Below are positions 21,849 to 34,717 of a DNA stretch of 64,000 bases, piece after piece. A program made the position numbers and the translations under genes. Source of the DNA: Pseudoscleropodium purum (lineage: Eukaryota; Streptophyta; Bryopsida; Hypnales; Brachytheciaceae); assembly GCA_963969395.1 (NCBI GenBank), contig OZ017801.1, forward strand, positions 4,342,501 through 4,406,500, given 5' to 3'. Under the pieces are notes generated by a model, which was not told where the DNA came from, did no database searches, and saw only the letters and a program-made list of their open reading frames with translations. Each line of letters opens with the position of its first letter. Within the stretch, counting starts at the first letter, position 1.

Positions 21849-23138
21849 TGTCATGCCCCTATCTCCTTTGGGGTGCTTGAAGTGCCTTAGTGAGCAAGGA
21901 GGGACCTTGGTGGTGACTTCCCAAGCCTTGCATTAGTCTAAGAGGGAAAAAATGAGAGACTTCTAAACAAACATGGTGCAGTAATGCCTTGGATTTGAAG
22001 ATAATGGTAAAGTTTCATATATGCTTGAAAAGCTCTTGAGAACAGACCTAATTGTTTTAAGAATGCATGATTTAGACTAGGGAGTCAAAAATTATGGCCG
22101 CTTAAAGTTGGAGGTGTTCCAGTGACACCGAAACACTTAAGGATTCCAAGGGGGTTGCTTCTAGGGAATACTTCTTGGAATAAGGCATGTGACATACCAT
22201 TGAAAAGCTATGAATACAAGAAATCTAGAATGACAAGCATTACGAGGTTCTAAGCTACAAGTGAAAAGTTATGGCCAAAGAGAGGAGTCGTGATGAAGGC
22301 GAAATGGCCTCACCCGAATCTTTAGAGGGTCATAACTTTATGAGAACTTCTCCAAATGGGACAAGTGAAGAGTCCACTAGCATCTAATCTTTTTGTAAAT
22401 ATTTGAAATGGACTTGCATATGAGATTTGGAACTTTGACCACAAAGTTATAGAGTTTGGAAGTTCGGAGGATCCAAATGGTGATGTAATGTAGCCATTTT
22501 AGTTGGAAACAAGTGGTCTTTCAAAATCCAAGGTAGGTTGGGTATCTCCTTTGACATAAGAGGGGGGGGGGGGGTTTGCCAAATCCTTAGAAAGTACTAT
22601 AGGAGAGATTGGTCTCCCTTCTCACTCCTTCTTGGAGCCTTGGTGAGCTCCAATGAGTCAAAGTTGGTAGTGAAACTTCATCACTAATTGGGGCACTTGT
22701 GTGAAGTGTCCTATGGCACCAATTGAGATGGAATCCTATCCTTTTCTATCCCATAATCAATGTGTAATGAATTGGGAGTTCCAATTAGCAATGCCAAAAA
22801 AATAGCAAATACATCATAGACTAGTTTGGGACAAGGTGACACTCAAGGGCGGTTAGGGACATAGTGAGTAGTGCCACCACGGGCCCTAACATCTTAAAAT
22901 GGAGGTTCCACCCCCTATTATGAAGTGGCATGCTCGGTGTTACGTAGGAAGTGTGTACTAAAGTCCCGGTAATTGGAATTTAGCAGTGATAGTTTGAAAG
23001 AGGTGACTAATACTGTGGATGCATGTCATGTGTAATGTTAGTTAGTTGTTGCTCAAGCAAGGTTGGAAACAAAGTATGGTGAATCTATAGAACAGTGAAA
23101 GATTGTTTGAGTAGTGAAGTGTGATTTGGGCCGCAACA
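21849..23138. mobile_element. Solo LTR of an LTR retrotransposon, 1290 bp
   Basis: Starts TGTCATGCCCC and ends GGGCCGCAACA, so it has TGT...ACA ends, and it is flanked by a perfect 5-bp target duplication AGCAT (21844-21848 and 23139-23143). The interior has higher GC than its surroundings and no long ORF. This is what recombination between the two LTRs of a full element leaves. It is not similar to the 800-bp LTR at 4899-5698, so it marks a second retrotransposon family. A 13-G run lies at 22562-22574. Confidence 0.85.
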
Positions 23139-23143
23139 AGCAT

Positions 23144-23978
23144 CTTCTTGAAAAAATAATTTGTGGGATTCATTTTTTATTATAATCTTCACAATTTCTC
23201 ACAATTTTTTTTTCTAAAATGTTGTGTTTGCTTGCTAAAATAATCTCACCATTGAGATTTTGTCTTTCAATCCCATCTTAGAGTTTATTAACAATTTAGT
23301 TGTTTTTTCAATCTTAGACCTACTTCTACTTTACAATTTTTTGAAGAATGAAAATTAAGTGTGTCTTTTTTTAATTTTTTTTTCCAGAATTTCAACTCAA
23401 TTTTTCAACATAAAAAATTCAAAGTCTATATTGCAAAAAAATTCCACAAATGGCGGTCAAAGTCATTTGAAATTATAGGCCAATGTTTGAAAAAACTTTC
23501 TTTTTCAACTTTGAATGCTAAACTATTTCAATCTATACAGTCAAACTTCATGAAATTTTTACCACATGAAATAAGACAAGTGAAGTACAAGATCCCATCA
23601 TTAGAAGAGTTTTGGAGGGTCCAGAAGCCTGTTTCGGGCCTGTTCCCCCGCAGTTGTTCCCCACAGTGAGGGGAACGGCCCACTATCAGAATTTTTTTTT
23701 TCATTAAAAAAAAAAAAAAATTTAGTCTCAAAATGCAAAAAAAAAAATTTAATTGTAATTTTTTGGTCAATGACATGGTAGGGTCTTGGCCACGTTAGAC
23801 CATTGCGCCGAACTTATTTCCTACGTTCGCAGGCTATGATAACTCATAGGCATCCAAAGGCCCCAAAAATCTTCTAATGGGTTAGATTCTCAAAAAAATG
23901 TTTTTTTTTGTTTTCTTGAGTGAACACAATAAAAATGTTAGTTTTGAGTGGTTTTTGATAGAAAAATAGCCTTGGGAC
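23144..23978 (+). mobile_element. R1-like element, partial copy with nested MITE
   Basis: Ends with CTTTAGGGG followed by TTAA near 23969-23981 and contains blocks similar to the middle of R1 (ACTTCTACTTTAC, CCACATGAAATAAGACAAG, TACAAGATCCCATC). The left end was not found; the solo LTR may have inserted into it. Confidence 0.4.
23604..23874. mobile_element. Family D Tourist-like MITE, copy D3
   Basis: Starts after TTA with GAAGAGTTTTGGAGGG and ends with GGCCCCAAAAATCTTC before TAA. Length 271 bp. Internal GGGGAACGGCCC and GCCTGTTTCGGGCCTGTTCC mirror copy D4 in inverse orientation. Confidence 0.65.
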
Positions 23979-23986
23979 TTTAGGGG

Positions 23987-24870
23987 TTAACAAAATTGGT
24001 ATTTGATGATTTATTTTTAGTAGTAAGAATGTTAAAATGCATCTTTCAAGAAAAAATCATCCTTAGGATTTTCAAAATTGTTAATTCTCAATTCTCACAC
24101 CATATCTTATAAATTTTTAAAATTGAAAGCATTAGATATTTCTTCACATAGTCACACAACTAGACTTTCTTTAATTGGCCACCCTTCAAGCACAAAACAT
24201 TTCAATTCTATTAGTTTCCTTAAAGAATTTGTCAACTACCATTGGTTGCTCTTGAAAAGCTGTGATAATTATTGCAGTTGTCACAATTGCTTTTCAAAAG
24301 ATGGTCAATTCAACTATGGATGGAATAATTAAGGAAAATGGTGCAATTGTATAGAAATACCTTAAATGTAGAAAATATTGCTTGCATAATTGATTCAATT
24401 AGTGTGCTTGAGGAAGAATATAGTCAATCAACTAACTTTTGAACAAAGATTCCATGCAAGCTAGAGTATTTTGAATATAGTATACACATTGGTTGAAAAT
24501 GTAAGTTTTAAAAATAAATTTAAAAATATATAGAATTTCCAGAATGAAAAATGAAATAAACAATGTGAACATTTCAATTATATATCAACCACAAAATAAA
24601 ATTTCAACTTGTTAACATTATTTTTTTATAAAGATTTAGATCTTCAAATCTTTCAATATAATATTAGTTTGGTCAATTTCTATCGAAAATTGGATTGTTA
24701 AAGTTGTCCATATCTAATTGGAATTTAAGAATTCATTAAATCTTTCTTCTAAAAAGTCTTATTTACAAAAGCATCAAAGAACAATTCCATCAAAATCTCT
24801 TGAAGAGTAGAAAAACAATTCAAATAAAAAAATATTAAAATTTTAAATTTTAAAAATAAATACTCAAAAT
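23987..24870. repeat. Dispersed AT-rich repeat R2, copy 2
   Basis: Same ordered landmarks as copy 1, including TTGCTCTTGAAAAGCTGTGA and TATTAGTTTGGTCAATTTCTATC. Confidence 0.6.
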
Positions 24871-25766
24871 TTTTTTAATGTATTTTTGAAATTTTTTATT
24901 TTCTCATAAACAAATGCACTCAAATTTTAGCAAAAGTTCTATCTTTTCATGAAATTTGAGGTGCACTTTTGTAATTGGGATTTGTAGTGTTTTTAAATAA
25001 TATTGAATTTCTTGTAAGGGTATAAATATGATTCAATGAGATTTTTAATGATGATAACACAATAGGGACATAGGGTCATTGTAAGAAACACTAGTACTAT
25101 TTCTTTATCAAAAGGAGAATGCGGGAGCTTTCTTTTGCAATAATGTTTGAAGCATGACTCGTATAAACTTGAAATTTTTACTGGGGATGATTGTCTTGAG
25201 TGTTATTATCTCCCATATTTTTTAGAATAAAAGAAATTCTATTTATTTTAAAGTCAGTTTTTCTAAGTTGTAATGTTTTAAATTTTAGGGGCATTTAGTA
25301 CTTTGGAGTAAGGTCAATGCAAGAAACACTGTTCTTATTCTCCGTCACAATTGGATTGATGTTATTATCATTTGCTATAACTTTTGAAGCACAAGTCTAG
25401 TGAGCATAAAATTTCTATTAAACATGTCCAACTTTATAGTAATCAAATCCTTTATTTTTTAGAAATGAAAAAAATAAAGACATTCTATATTTGAAAATCA
25501 TTTTCAAAATTTGTCACACTTTGATGTTTAGGGGATTTACTATATTGGGAGTATTTAAATTTTATGATGTGGAGCTAAAATTATTATGGGCTATTTATAT
25601 AGTGCTTAGCAAAGTATATGTATACCACATTTAACTACTTCTGAACTTTTGAAAGTCCATAATTAATAGAGGTCATTAAGAGAAAATAAAATGATCATCA
25701 AGAAATAATGCAAAATACCAGGAGATCAATACAAAACATCAGGAGATCCCACGATGTTTTGTCTAG
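24871..25766. other. AT-rich intergenic DNA
   Basis: No gene. Similar in order to 50600-51000, so it is probably part of a longer dispersed repeat. Confidence 0.45.
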
Positions 25767-27033
25767 CCCCTAAATGCCTAAATTGTGTTTTTTGGCAACA
25801 TAGAAATTTTGGGCCAAGGTTGACACGACGTCCAGACGTCCGGGACGTTCGGATGCGGATGCTGTGTCCGCAGCGTCCGTTGACATTCGCGGTCCTGGCG
25901 GACGCAGCGTCCGCCTATCCCCCGTCCGTCCGTCCGCCCGATTACGGCCGTCCGATTGACGCGCGGACTGATCTGGTCCGCACGATTTGGGCGTCCGCCT
26001 TGGGCCGTCTGCCCCGTCCGTCCGCTTTTCGACGGCGGTCGGGACGCTGCGTCCGCTAGCGTCCGTGCGTCCGGACGTCCGGAAAACGGACGCTATTTTG
26101 GGGTGGACGTTGAGATTCGTCAACCCTGTTTTGGGCAGTTTACCACGAATGGAGTTTTTATTTTTTTTTGTTAAAATTTTAACACAATATGTGCCCAAGG
26201 AGTAGCTTTAAGGCCCAACAATTTTCATAACTTTTGACTACATGGTTAAAACATTATGTATAATATGTACTTTTCATTGCTCAATGGGCAACCTGGGCAA
26301 TAAAAAAAACTTCTTTAAAAATCATTTTTTTAAGAAATTAAAATTTGAAATTTTTTTTCTAGATTTCTATATACTTGGTAAGCTTTGAATCATTCCATTT
26401 TGATGAATGAGTTAAAAATTATGAGGAATTTTAGTTTGTGGGAGTTTGCAGGTTGTTATTGAATTTCTACTCCAAGACAAACTTTGAAGTCCTTTATTTA
26501 ACTCAATTTTCAATATTTTTGGAAAAGAATAAAAAAAATTGGGTGAAGATTGTTTATTATAACATTACAACCATTGGGATTGGTAATTTTCAATTCCATA
26601 AATAAATTGTTAACAATTGAGTATTTTGAATCATTCTCTATTTCTTTCTACTTACTATTTTTTCCCTATATGTTGTATATTTCCAAACAATCTGAAATTT
26701 TTCAAACATGTAGCCAATTTGACTTGAAAAATTCATTCAAAGAGTTGCAACCATTTTGGACATTTTTTCATACAAATGTGACCTTCTAAAGTGTAGCTGC
26801 CTGGATTTTTGCAAGGCCAAAGAAAGGAAATTTGTCACTTCAAATGCTAATATCTTGCAATCTACATGGTGGAAATTTCTGAAATTTTTTCCACATGTTT
26901 TCAAACAAGCTTAATACAAGATCCTATAGTTACATGGGTCTACAAATTATTTTTTTTTCTAAATTTTGGTATATGTACTAGAAATGGCAGTTTGGAAGTG
27001 GTTTTGGTGAAAACATAGTCAACCATTTAGGGG
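25767..27033 (+). mobile_element. R1 element (TTAA-type), copy R1b, carrying a nested MITE
   Basis: Ends CTAG-CCCCTAAATG and CATTTAGGGG-TTAG. Without the MITE at 25815-26128 it is about 0.95 kb. The flanks outside the element, CCCACGATGTTTTGT and AATTCACTAAATAGTCC, are found almost joined at 16420-16455, which looks like an empty site and supports mobility. Confidence 0.7.
25815..26128 (+). mobile_element. Family A hAT-like MITE, copy A5
   Basis: Ends CAAGGTTGACA...GTCAACCCTG with a perfect 8-bp target duplication TTTTGGGC (25807-25814 and 26129-26136). The right terminus is of the TTTTGGGGTGG subfamily. Confidence 0.92.
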
Positions 27034-28179
27034 TTAGAATTCACTAAATAGTCCCAAAGTAGTGAAATGTGGCATATATCTAACATTGGAAAACTAAAAA
27101 TATCTTATTTTTTGTCCTCCAAATGAGTGCAAATAGCACTCCCATTGCGGGCAATTTTTGAACATTGAAGATTTGAAGGTGGTTCTAAGATCATTCTTTT
27201 GGTAAAATCTCATCACCATCAACACTTCCAAAGTGAACAATTTTTTGTTTTTTTAAGAAGTGTTTTCCTATTCTTTACAAATTGAAATGTTGAAGTATCT
27301 ATTTTCAAAGTATCTATCTTAGTATGTATGTCAAAGTATCTATCTATGTCAAAGTATCTATCTATCTATCTATGTTAAAGTATCTATCTTACGTACATCT
27401 GATGAATAGTAACTTGTCCTGTAGGACGTGAAATGAATAGTAATCTGTCCAATGTGACAACCATGGTATACATTATACATATTTTTCACGGTTTTTCAAA
27501 ATTGATTTTTTAATTTTAAAGTACTTCAAAGAAACCCATGAATACTGTGCAAATACTACAAAAGCAATGACCAAATTACATCCAAAATTAATGATCTAGA
27601 ATTGAAATATCTATAGTCTATTCATCCATTACAATAGGTGGATATGCTTCTACAATAAGGCCTCTAAAACTATGTTATTTCATATCTTCTATGTTTCTTC
27701 AAATAAGGCTTCTTTCTACACATACTTTTGAACATTAAAAATGGTTTTAAGATGATTTTTTGGTGAAATCTCATTATTATGGAGTCCTCCCAAATTTTCA
27801 ATTTTTGGTTTTATTATAAATTATTTTTTCCAAATTAAAACATCAAATTGACTATTTTCTTCAAATTTCTGTCACTTTACTTTGTAAAAAACTTTTGACC
27901 TACATTTCTTTTAGGCCTCAAATTTTGCTGATAAGTTATATTTAATGTTATACTAAATATATTTATTTTAATTATTTTTAGATTTTTTTGGTGTTATGTT
28001 ATGTTATTTTTACTACTATACTAAGTGTACTTATTTTATATATATTTATTTCTTTTTTTACTTTTTACTTTTTAAAAAAATTTTAAGGTTATAGTATAGG
28101 AAAATAGGGAATACTCACCAAAACAAGCTAGTTAGTAGAACAAAATTGACAAGTCATTCTTGCAGTCATCCAATATTGA
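27034..28179. other. AT-rich intergenic DNA with a TATC-type microsatellite
   Basis: A TATCTATC/AAAGTATCTATC repeat lies at about 27297-27391. Otherwise nothing recognised. Confidence 0.55.
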
Positions 28180-29170
28180 AATTTTAAAATCGCCTTCAAT
28201 TAATTTTACACCAAGATTAATTTTTAATATGTGTTTATACATGTGTATAATTTTTTGAAAATCTCAAAATTGTCCATTTAGTGCATTGGGATACAAAAGT
28301 TGGTATTCTATAGTATGCATTCATCCTTCACTAATCACTATAATAACACTAGCTCACAATAATTTAGGAATTATTTGAATTTGAAAAGCTCACTTCATAT
28401 ATAAGTTCAAAAATATCTTAAATGAAATCAATATTATGAGTCCACACTCTTTTCATACTAAATCACACATTGTACTTGTCATCCCAAGTTCATTTCATTG
28501 TTTGTGCACTAAAAAGTACCTATATGTCATTTATTCATCTCAATTGGTGTGGAATTTTGCACTAATTAACAAAATTAAATGGTGATTTATGGAATGGTGA
28601 CCTATTTCCAACCACTTAAAGAATTCAGCATAGCTACACTTAGGGTGTATTTAGGAAAATATTTTTCCCATGTAGGCAAATTGATTTAAAGAAGATTAAA
28701 AAAAATTACATTTTTTTGGTCAAATTGAAATTATTGTGAATTTTTTTCCTAAAGATTTTCTAAAACCTATTCTTGTTATGTAGGTCGTTGTAATTCTAAC
28801 CATAAGTTGGATATAAATTTGATATAAGTGGTAATTATATATATGCTGTAATCATTTTATGCTTTCAATGAACACTTCTTGAACATTTCTACAGCTCTTG
28901 CAGATCATGCTGTACATGAGTTGTAATGTAAACAAAGCTATGATTAGATTTAGAGCAGCCTATGTTGTGGAAATGGAGGGTGGTCGGAAATGGGTTCCCT
29001 ACTCTAATATAACTACTATTTGTCAAAGATTGTTTTAAGTTCTAAAAGATTTGATAATGAGCATAAACTAAAAATTACAAAAATTAAGCTTAAGATAGGA
29101 GTACCTATAATTGTTAGTGTACCCATACTTTGATTGTAGACTTTCCTTAAAGTGTCCCCAAAAGTATCTT
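28180..29170. repeat. AT-rich repeat shared with 18590-19165
   Basis: Ordered similarity to the block at 18.6-19.1 kb, interrupted by unrelated sequence at about 28620-29030. Confidence 0.5.
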
Positions 29171-31271
29171 GAAACTATTATCATGCTAAATTGGGGTTGG
29201 TGGGCTTTGATTTTTAAGATTTTAAAACTAGAATTAAGGCAGACTTTGTAAAGTGTCTTTTAGGAAGTTGGAGAAAGTTCTACTTTGAAAATTCATAGAA
29301 ATTAGATGCCTTATCCCAAATTTTTAACTTTTAAATTCATAATTTTTAATTTCTTATTGTGAAAAAAAATTCTAGAAAAATTTCACTCTAACTATGATGA
29401 ATGCTTAAATAGACAATTATAGGTGCTTGTACCTTATTATTAGATGAATCAAGTAGAGCAAGTATGAAGGTACGTGTAATGCACATTCTATAAAGTAGTC
29501 AACAATTGTAGAATGTATGTTGTGTTTACAAACTATGTAAGGTAACTGCATCTAAAATGGAACACTCCTCTAGATCAACCACTATTTTTGAGGGGAAAAT
29601 AAACAAGGACGATATTGAAAATAGTTTGCAAGACAAGAACAAATGTATGATGAATCTTGAGTAGTGTGCAACTCTATTAATGGTACTGTGGAGATGCCAA
29701 CTTCACAAATGGTCAATTTTGGGTGCACTTTTTGTTATTTTAACATCTCTCTACTAACATTTCTTCATATGCATCAAATTCATTTTGGCATCACCTACAT
29801 GATACTTTAGCACCCTACACCTTGCATCTCTGAAAATTTGTAACTAATTGAGAATGCATCCAAAAATTATGGAACCACTTACAATTTAATTCAGAGTCCT
29901 TTGGCAACGTGCAAAAATTGTTCTTTTTGTAGCGCATATTGGTTATGCCACAGCTTATTCGTGCGATTTTAGATTTTTAGCTGCAGGTACCATAAGCGCC
30001 TCATCATTGTACAATTCCATTGTTTGCAAATGATCAGAAACCACCGAATTCCATTATCAGCACTCACAAGCCACCACCCATTCCAGATATGGAAACTCCA
30101 GATTCTTGTGTCAATACGACAATGAAACCAGGTGCATCATTCAATCAAAAAGTCTGTCGCAGCATTACTCCACTGGTCAGTGTGCATGCGGAGGATTTGT
30201 CTGTACAAATCGTTACACAAACATCAATTTCGAGGTATTCCGTTAAATTCCACTGGTATTCCGTTACTTTATCACGTGTAATTTTTAACAAAAGAAAACC
30301 AAATTTCATTACAAAAAGCGGCACAATATAGACCTGCCAGCCAGAGGTGGCCTGGCAGGGAGTGAGCAAGACACAGACCGGACATCAAGACCGACAACGC
30401 GGATAACGGAGGAAGGATGGAGCTGGTGCCCAGTACGGAGAGGCTGAATTGAACTTTATCACATTTCAGAACACCTGTTGTTGAAACATAAATCCATACC
30501 TTTCCTACGTGACAAATTTGTACACGTCTGTCCCATTTTCTGGCGTTGGAATCCCGCCACTTGAACGAAATTGACGTCTGATACTGAAGTATACTTTTGA
30601 TTGCGTAATGATTATTATAAAAATTAGTAAATTGCACAATTTAAGGGGAAAAATATGTGGATTTATGAGGCTGTTCTCTGGCACACGTACTGACGTCAGA
30701 TCGAGTTTGCTTCATATAGACTCTTAATTTGGAACCAAGCCAAACTTGGATCGAAGTGAGAGCTTTGCCAGAGAATATACAGGTCCTGCATGCAACAACA
30801 CTGCGACAGGAAGTAGTCGACAACGGCACCGATCTACTGCTGGTGATCCTGAAAGTGAAGCTATGAAGGCCAGAGAGAAGCTTGCTGTGTCTCACAGTGA
30901 CATCAACTTGAGATCGAGCGTAGACGGAGGATCCCCACGATTGAAAACTTTAGCATGAAATTAAAACACACATTTTGAAATCAATATTTGTATATTATAT
31001 TGACTACTCCATGATGGTCATTGGCAACTGCAGTGGCCATTGGGATGAAGCTTTGTCTTATTTGGAGTTCTATCCTCTTACCCGGCCGGTAGGTACTTCA
31101 CATCGGTACCTCGTACCCAGCACAGTCACAGTTAAAACATCGACTGCAGGAAGAAACTCTGCACGGCTATATATACCAATCTGGTTTTACCCAGATTTAT
31201 CTACACACTCTAGATATATGATGTCGTCTGGAGTCACGCCCCTTTGCATTCGAACTTGGCAACAAGTCATT

Positions 31272-31620
31272 TTAAGCCGTGCTGTTGAACCACTTAGCGC
31301 CAGTGATGGAGTTGTCAGAGTAACAGTACGAGACATTTGGCCCGTCGACGCTTGATAACTCCGTTGTGCAACTACCTCGCTGTAGGCACTGGCCGATTGA
31401 CCATCCCGCAAACTTACGATTTCTACTGATGCCGCATTATCCACACAAAGCAGCAAATGCCTTCCTGTACGCTTGAGCACCCGCTCGAAGCCTCCGTACA
31501 GTTTTCTTCGGGGTATAACAGGAGGTCCACGGCCTCCACTGGAGAAGTCTACTGCAGCAGCAGCAACAGACTTGGGAGAACCATCACCAAGACAACCACT
31601 TTGGTCCCGAATGCTGCCAT
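31272..31620 (-). pseudogene. Broken copy of the small secreted six-cysteine protein gene (copy 2)
   Basis: The ATG at 31618-31620 starts the same signal peptide as the intact copies (MAAFGTKVVVLVMVLPSLLL), but codon 24 is TAG where the others have CAG. Downstream the mature part is still recognisable in pieces (EENCTEASSGC, then EGICC), followed by a frameshift near 31441 and another near 31380. The shifted frames keep DGQSASAYS and a final NSTA with the stop at 31272-31274. One nonsense change and at least two indels mean it cannot make the protein. The promoter TATA is intact, so it could still be transcribed. Confidence 0.8.
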
Positions 31621-32036
31621 GACTGTTTACTGCTGCTGCTTCTTCTTGGCCGTTCAATCTGAGCTGATTCACATATGTATCAATCACATACTAGCCGATG
31701 AACTTCCATGGGCAAATTGAAGTATATACATAGAAGCTCAACGAATAGCTAGATCACGGCGATGCAAAGTTCAGCTAGATACATGAATATCCTATGTAAA
31801 CAAGAAACGTGTACGTTGTGAGCTCAAAATACTTTGCAAAGGACTGGTGGAGTACATTGCCGTAAATGCATAAGATTTAAACACAAAGCAGGGAAACAGA
31901 CTAGCAAGACTGCAGATTTTGACTACTGAAAACATGATCAGTAAATTTAAGGAGGGTAGTGAGTCGCCACCACCTGAGAAACTGGAAGACTAAGCTGATA
32001 TAAGTTGGAGATGAGAAGGCAGAGTGCGAGTCCGTC

Positions 32037-32044
32037 TATTTATA
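32037..32044 (-). promoter_or_regulatory. TATA box upstream of secreted-protein pseudogene 2
   Basis: Minus strand CTATAAATAGACGG, identical to the box of unit 1. Confidence 0.45.
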
Positions 32045-32692
32045 GTGATGATGAATTGCAAGCAGCTAGAAATTAACAAGGGTGCAAATTCCTAACATGT
32101 GATCGACAGACCAAAGATCACGTGCAAAGCTCCCTTCCAAACGAGCGACGTTTCTCAAGCCCATCCCCCCTTTTGTGGGAGATGTTTGTAATCGTACCCT
32201 TATGCCGTAAGCGCTGATTTGAAATCCGAGCAGTAAGACAACAGGACCAAATTTTCCTTCAAATTTTCGAGACCTAGAAGTTGGTCGGTACATGAAAATA
32301 TCTGGATTGAAGCCTTCATTCGGCGCATGTACCGCCTCGCACATGATCTAGAATTTTGTATTCCAATATCATATTATTTGTGAAGAGGACTGTAGCATAG
32401 TACGTGACTGTGCACCTTAACTTTGAGTGGATATGAGCTTTGAATCCAATCAATCATGGCGCCGTAGAAGCACCCAACACTGCCATATTTTTGCCCATAG
32501 CAGGAACTCGATGATGCGAAATTGCGAATGATGATAACTAAAAGTCCATTATAATATTAAGTCGGAGGTATTCCATATTCAAGGCAAAAAAATGTGAGAC
32601 ATATCTTCACAGAAGTCTAATTTCAGGCTCAAAACTATTTCAAGTGTAGATTTTGGTTTTGGACCCCAGTGGTAACTGAATTTTGTCAATTC

Positions 32693-33545
32693 AACAAAAT
32701 TGGCATTTGATCAATTACCTTTTAATGGAAAGAATGTTAGAATGCCTTTTTTGAGAAAATTATACCAATCTTAGAATTTCAAAATTTTTTACTCTTACAC
32801 AGTACTCTATGAGTTTTTAATGTTGAAAGCATAGGAATGATGGGGGGTCTATTTGTATAGTCACACTACTTGACTTTCATTAGAAGATTTTTGGGGCCTT
32901 TGGATGCCTGTGAGTTATCATAGCTTGCAAATGCAAGAAACAGATTTGACGTAGCAGTCTCACGTGGTCGAGACCCTATTATGTCATTGACCAAATTTTT
33001 TTTTATTGCATTTGAAGACTAAATTTAAAAAAAAAAAAAATTTTATGAAAAAGAAAATTTTATGAAAAAGAAAATTTTTACAATGGGCTGTTTCCCTTGT
33101 TGCGGGGAACAGTTGAGGGGAACAGGCCCGAAACAGGCTTCTAGACCCCCCCAAATTCTTCTAATGCTTTAATTGAACATCCTTGATTCTTTGAAGCATT
33201 AAATGCTTCAACTACTTTATCTTGGTGTAAAGAATTTTGAATTTTTATAGTACAATTTTAGACCCCATGAATCCATTTAAGTATAGTAGAATGATTTTTT
33301 CAAAAAACTTTGAACTATAAAAAGTTTGAGGATCAAGCTAGTTTCATCTTCAAAAAATTGTTTGAGGTTTCAAGCCTTGAATAAAAAGTTATAGACAAAA
33401 TTTAGAAAGAATGTTTGAAAATGTTAAAAAAAATTTCTTTTTCAACCCCTTTTAGAATTTTTTTCTTAAGTTTTTATTTGAGGCTCTAAATCTCAAACAA
33501 TTTTTTGAGATGAAACAAGTTTGATTTTACAACAGATTTGGTTTT
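32693..33545. repeat. Dispersed AT-rich repeat R2, copy 3
   Basis: Continues from unit 2 with the R2 landmarks and carries MITE D4. It meets an inverted R2 segment at about 33545, where the left arm of the inverted duplication begins. Confidence 0.5.
32883..33161. mobile_element. Family D Tourist-like MITE, copy D4
   Basis: Starts after TTA with GAAGATTTTTGGGGCC and ends CCCCCCCAAATTCTTC before TAA. Length 279 bp. Contains a 17-bp direct repeat (AAAATTTTATGAAAAAG) twice near 33030-33068. Confidence 0.7.
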
Positions 33546-34717
33546 ACAACTTTTACATTTATATTTGAATTTTGAATAGCCACCTTTTGAAGAGTACAAA
33601 TGAATAGATGAAAAATTCTTTTCAAGTAATTGATAATCCAAATCAAGCATTTTCTACTTAAAGCCAATTGCCGATTCAACAAAGTCTAAAGTAGTAGCAT
33701 TCAAAGTAGATATCCAATGAATTCAACTTTAAAAACTCATAGAATATCATGTGAGAGTGAAAATTCTGAAAATTTTAAGGTTGGTTTTCACTCCATGAAA
33801 GCATTCAAACAATCTTTTCATTAAAATAAGTCACCAAAGTACCGTCAATTCATTAAATTGGTGGAGTTTCACGGCTGTAGTATGGTTAAGGCTGCACGGT
33901 CAGAAACCAAAATGTAAGGTACACTACCCTATTCATGACCAAATGGGAGAATATGAGGCGAACCCACTGTGGGCTGAATTCTGCTAGTGGTGAACATTCA
34001 AGTTCAAAATGCGCGTGCTCCCAATTGATCCGGAATGGGATAGTTTACCTTATGACTGTCCTCGATCAGTCCACAGTGAGTTGCAAGCAAAAACGGAATT
34101 GAAGCACCCTTCCAGCCTCGATCACCGAGGTTTCCTCACTTAAAACGGGTCAGTCCGACCCCCAAACAGAGACCTGGTGTAATCTCGGGTGAGATCGCCG
34201 ATGTACGAAGAAGACTTCTTCTGTAAACCTTGAAGACTTTGACTTGCTGTTCGGGTAGATTGCTTGCATTTGAATTGAATTTCATGAAAGTACCTGGCCG
34301 TATTCCTTGCCATTCTCGAACTTGTAGGATTCCATCAAGCCCTGGAACCTCCATCTATACCTGCTTTAGATTGGGTAGACATATGTCTATACTCTATATC
34401 GCGCTGGAGCTTGGCAATATAACAAAATTGACGTTTTCACACTCAGCAGACGATGAATAAATCATTTGGGAGAAAGCACTGCCGCAAAAGGAAGTTTGGA
34501 TCGGTTCGGATGGCTTCGGGTACGTCATGTAGGCCGGACGGTGACCGGAGCACGGTCCCACGGTCCCACGGGGACCAGGGCCTTTGTCACAAAATTTCCA
34601 TCTGCAGTTTCGAATCACAAAGAAATTCCAATCGGTCCCCCAATGAACAGAGGTCGCCACGTGTGAACGAGAGCTGCAGCAAAGCACTCAGTCAACTTAC
34701 GACTACTGACTAACCAA

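Larger units (their letters stand above)
29440..32880 (-). repeat. Secreted-protein unit 2 (paralogous duplicated block)
   Basis: Collinear with unit 1. It holds the pseudogene at 31272-31620, the conserved TATA at 32037-32044 and the same distal landmarks. About 400 bp of unrelated sequence (about 29560-29995) separates its first two blocks. Confidence 0.85.

Noticed and set aside
22562..22574. G13 run as a regulatory quadruplex
   Set aside because: A plain homopolymer inside a solo LTR, most easily explained by slippage. No other G-runs are near enough to support a function.
27297..27391. TATC repeat as a functional element
   Set aside because: An ordinary microsatellite with no associated gene.
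31187..31687. 166-codon ORF covering secreted-protein copy 2
   Set aside because: It is an out-of-frame reading through the pseudogene. The true start and signal peptide lie in another frame and are stopped at codon 24.
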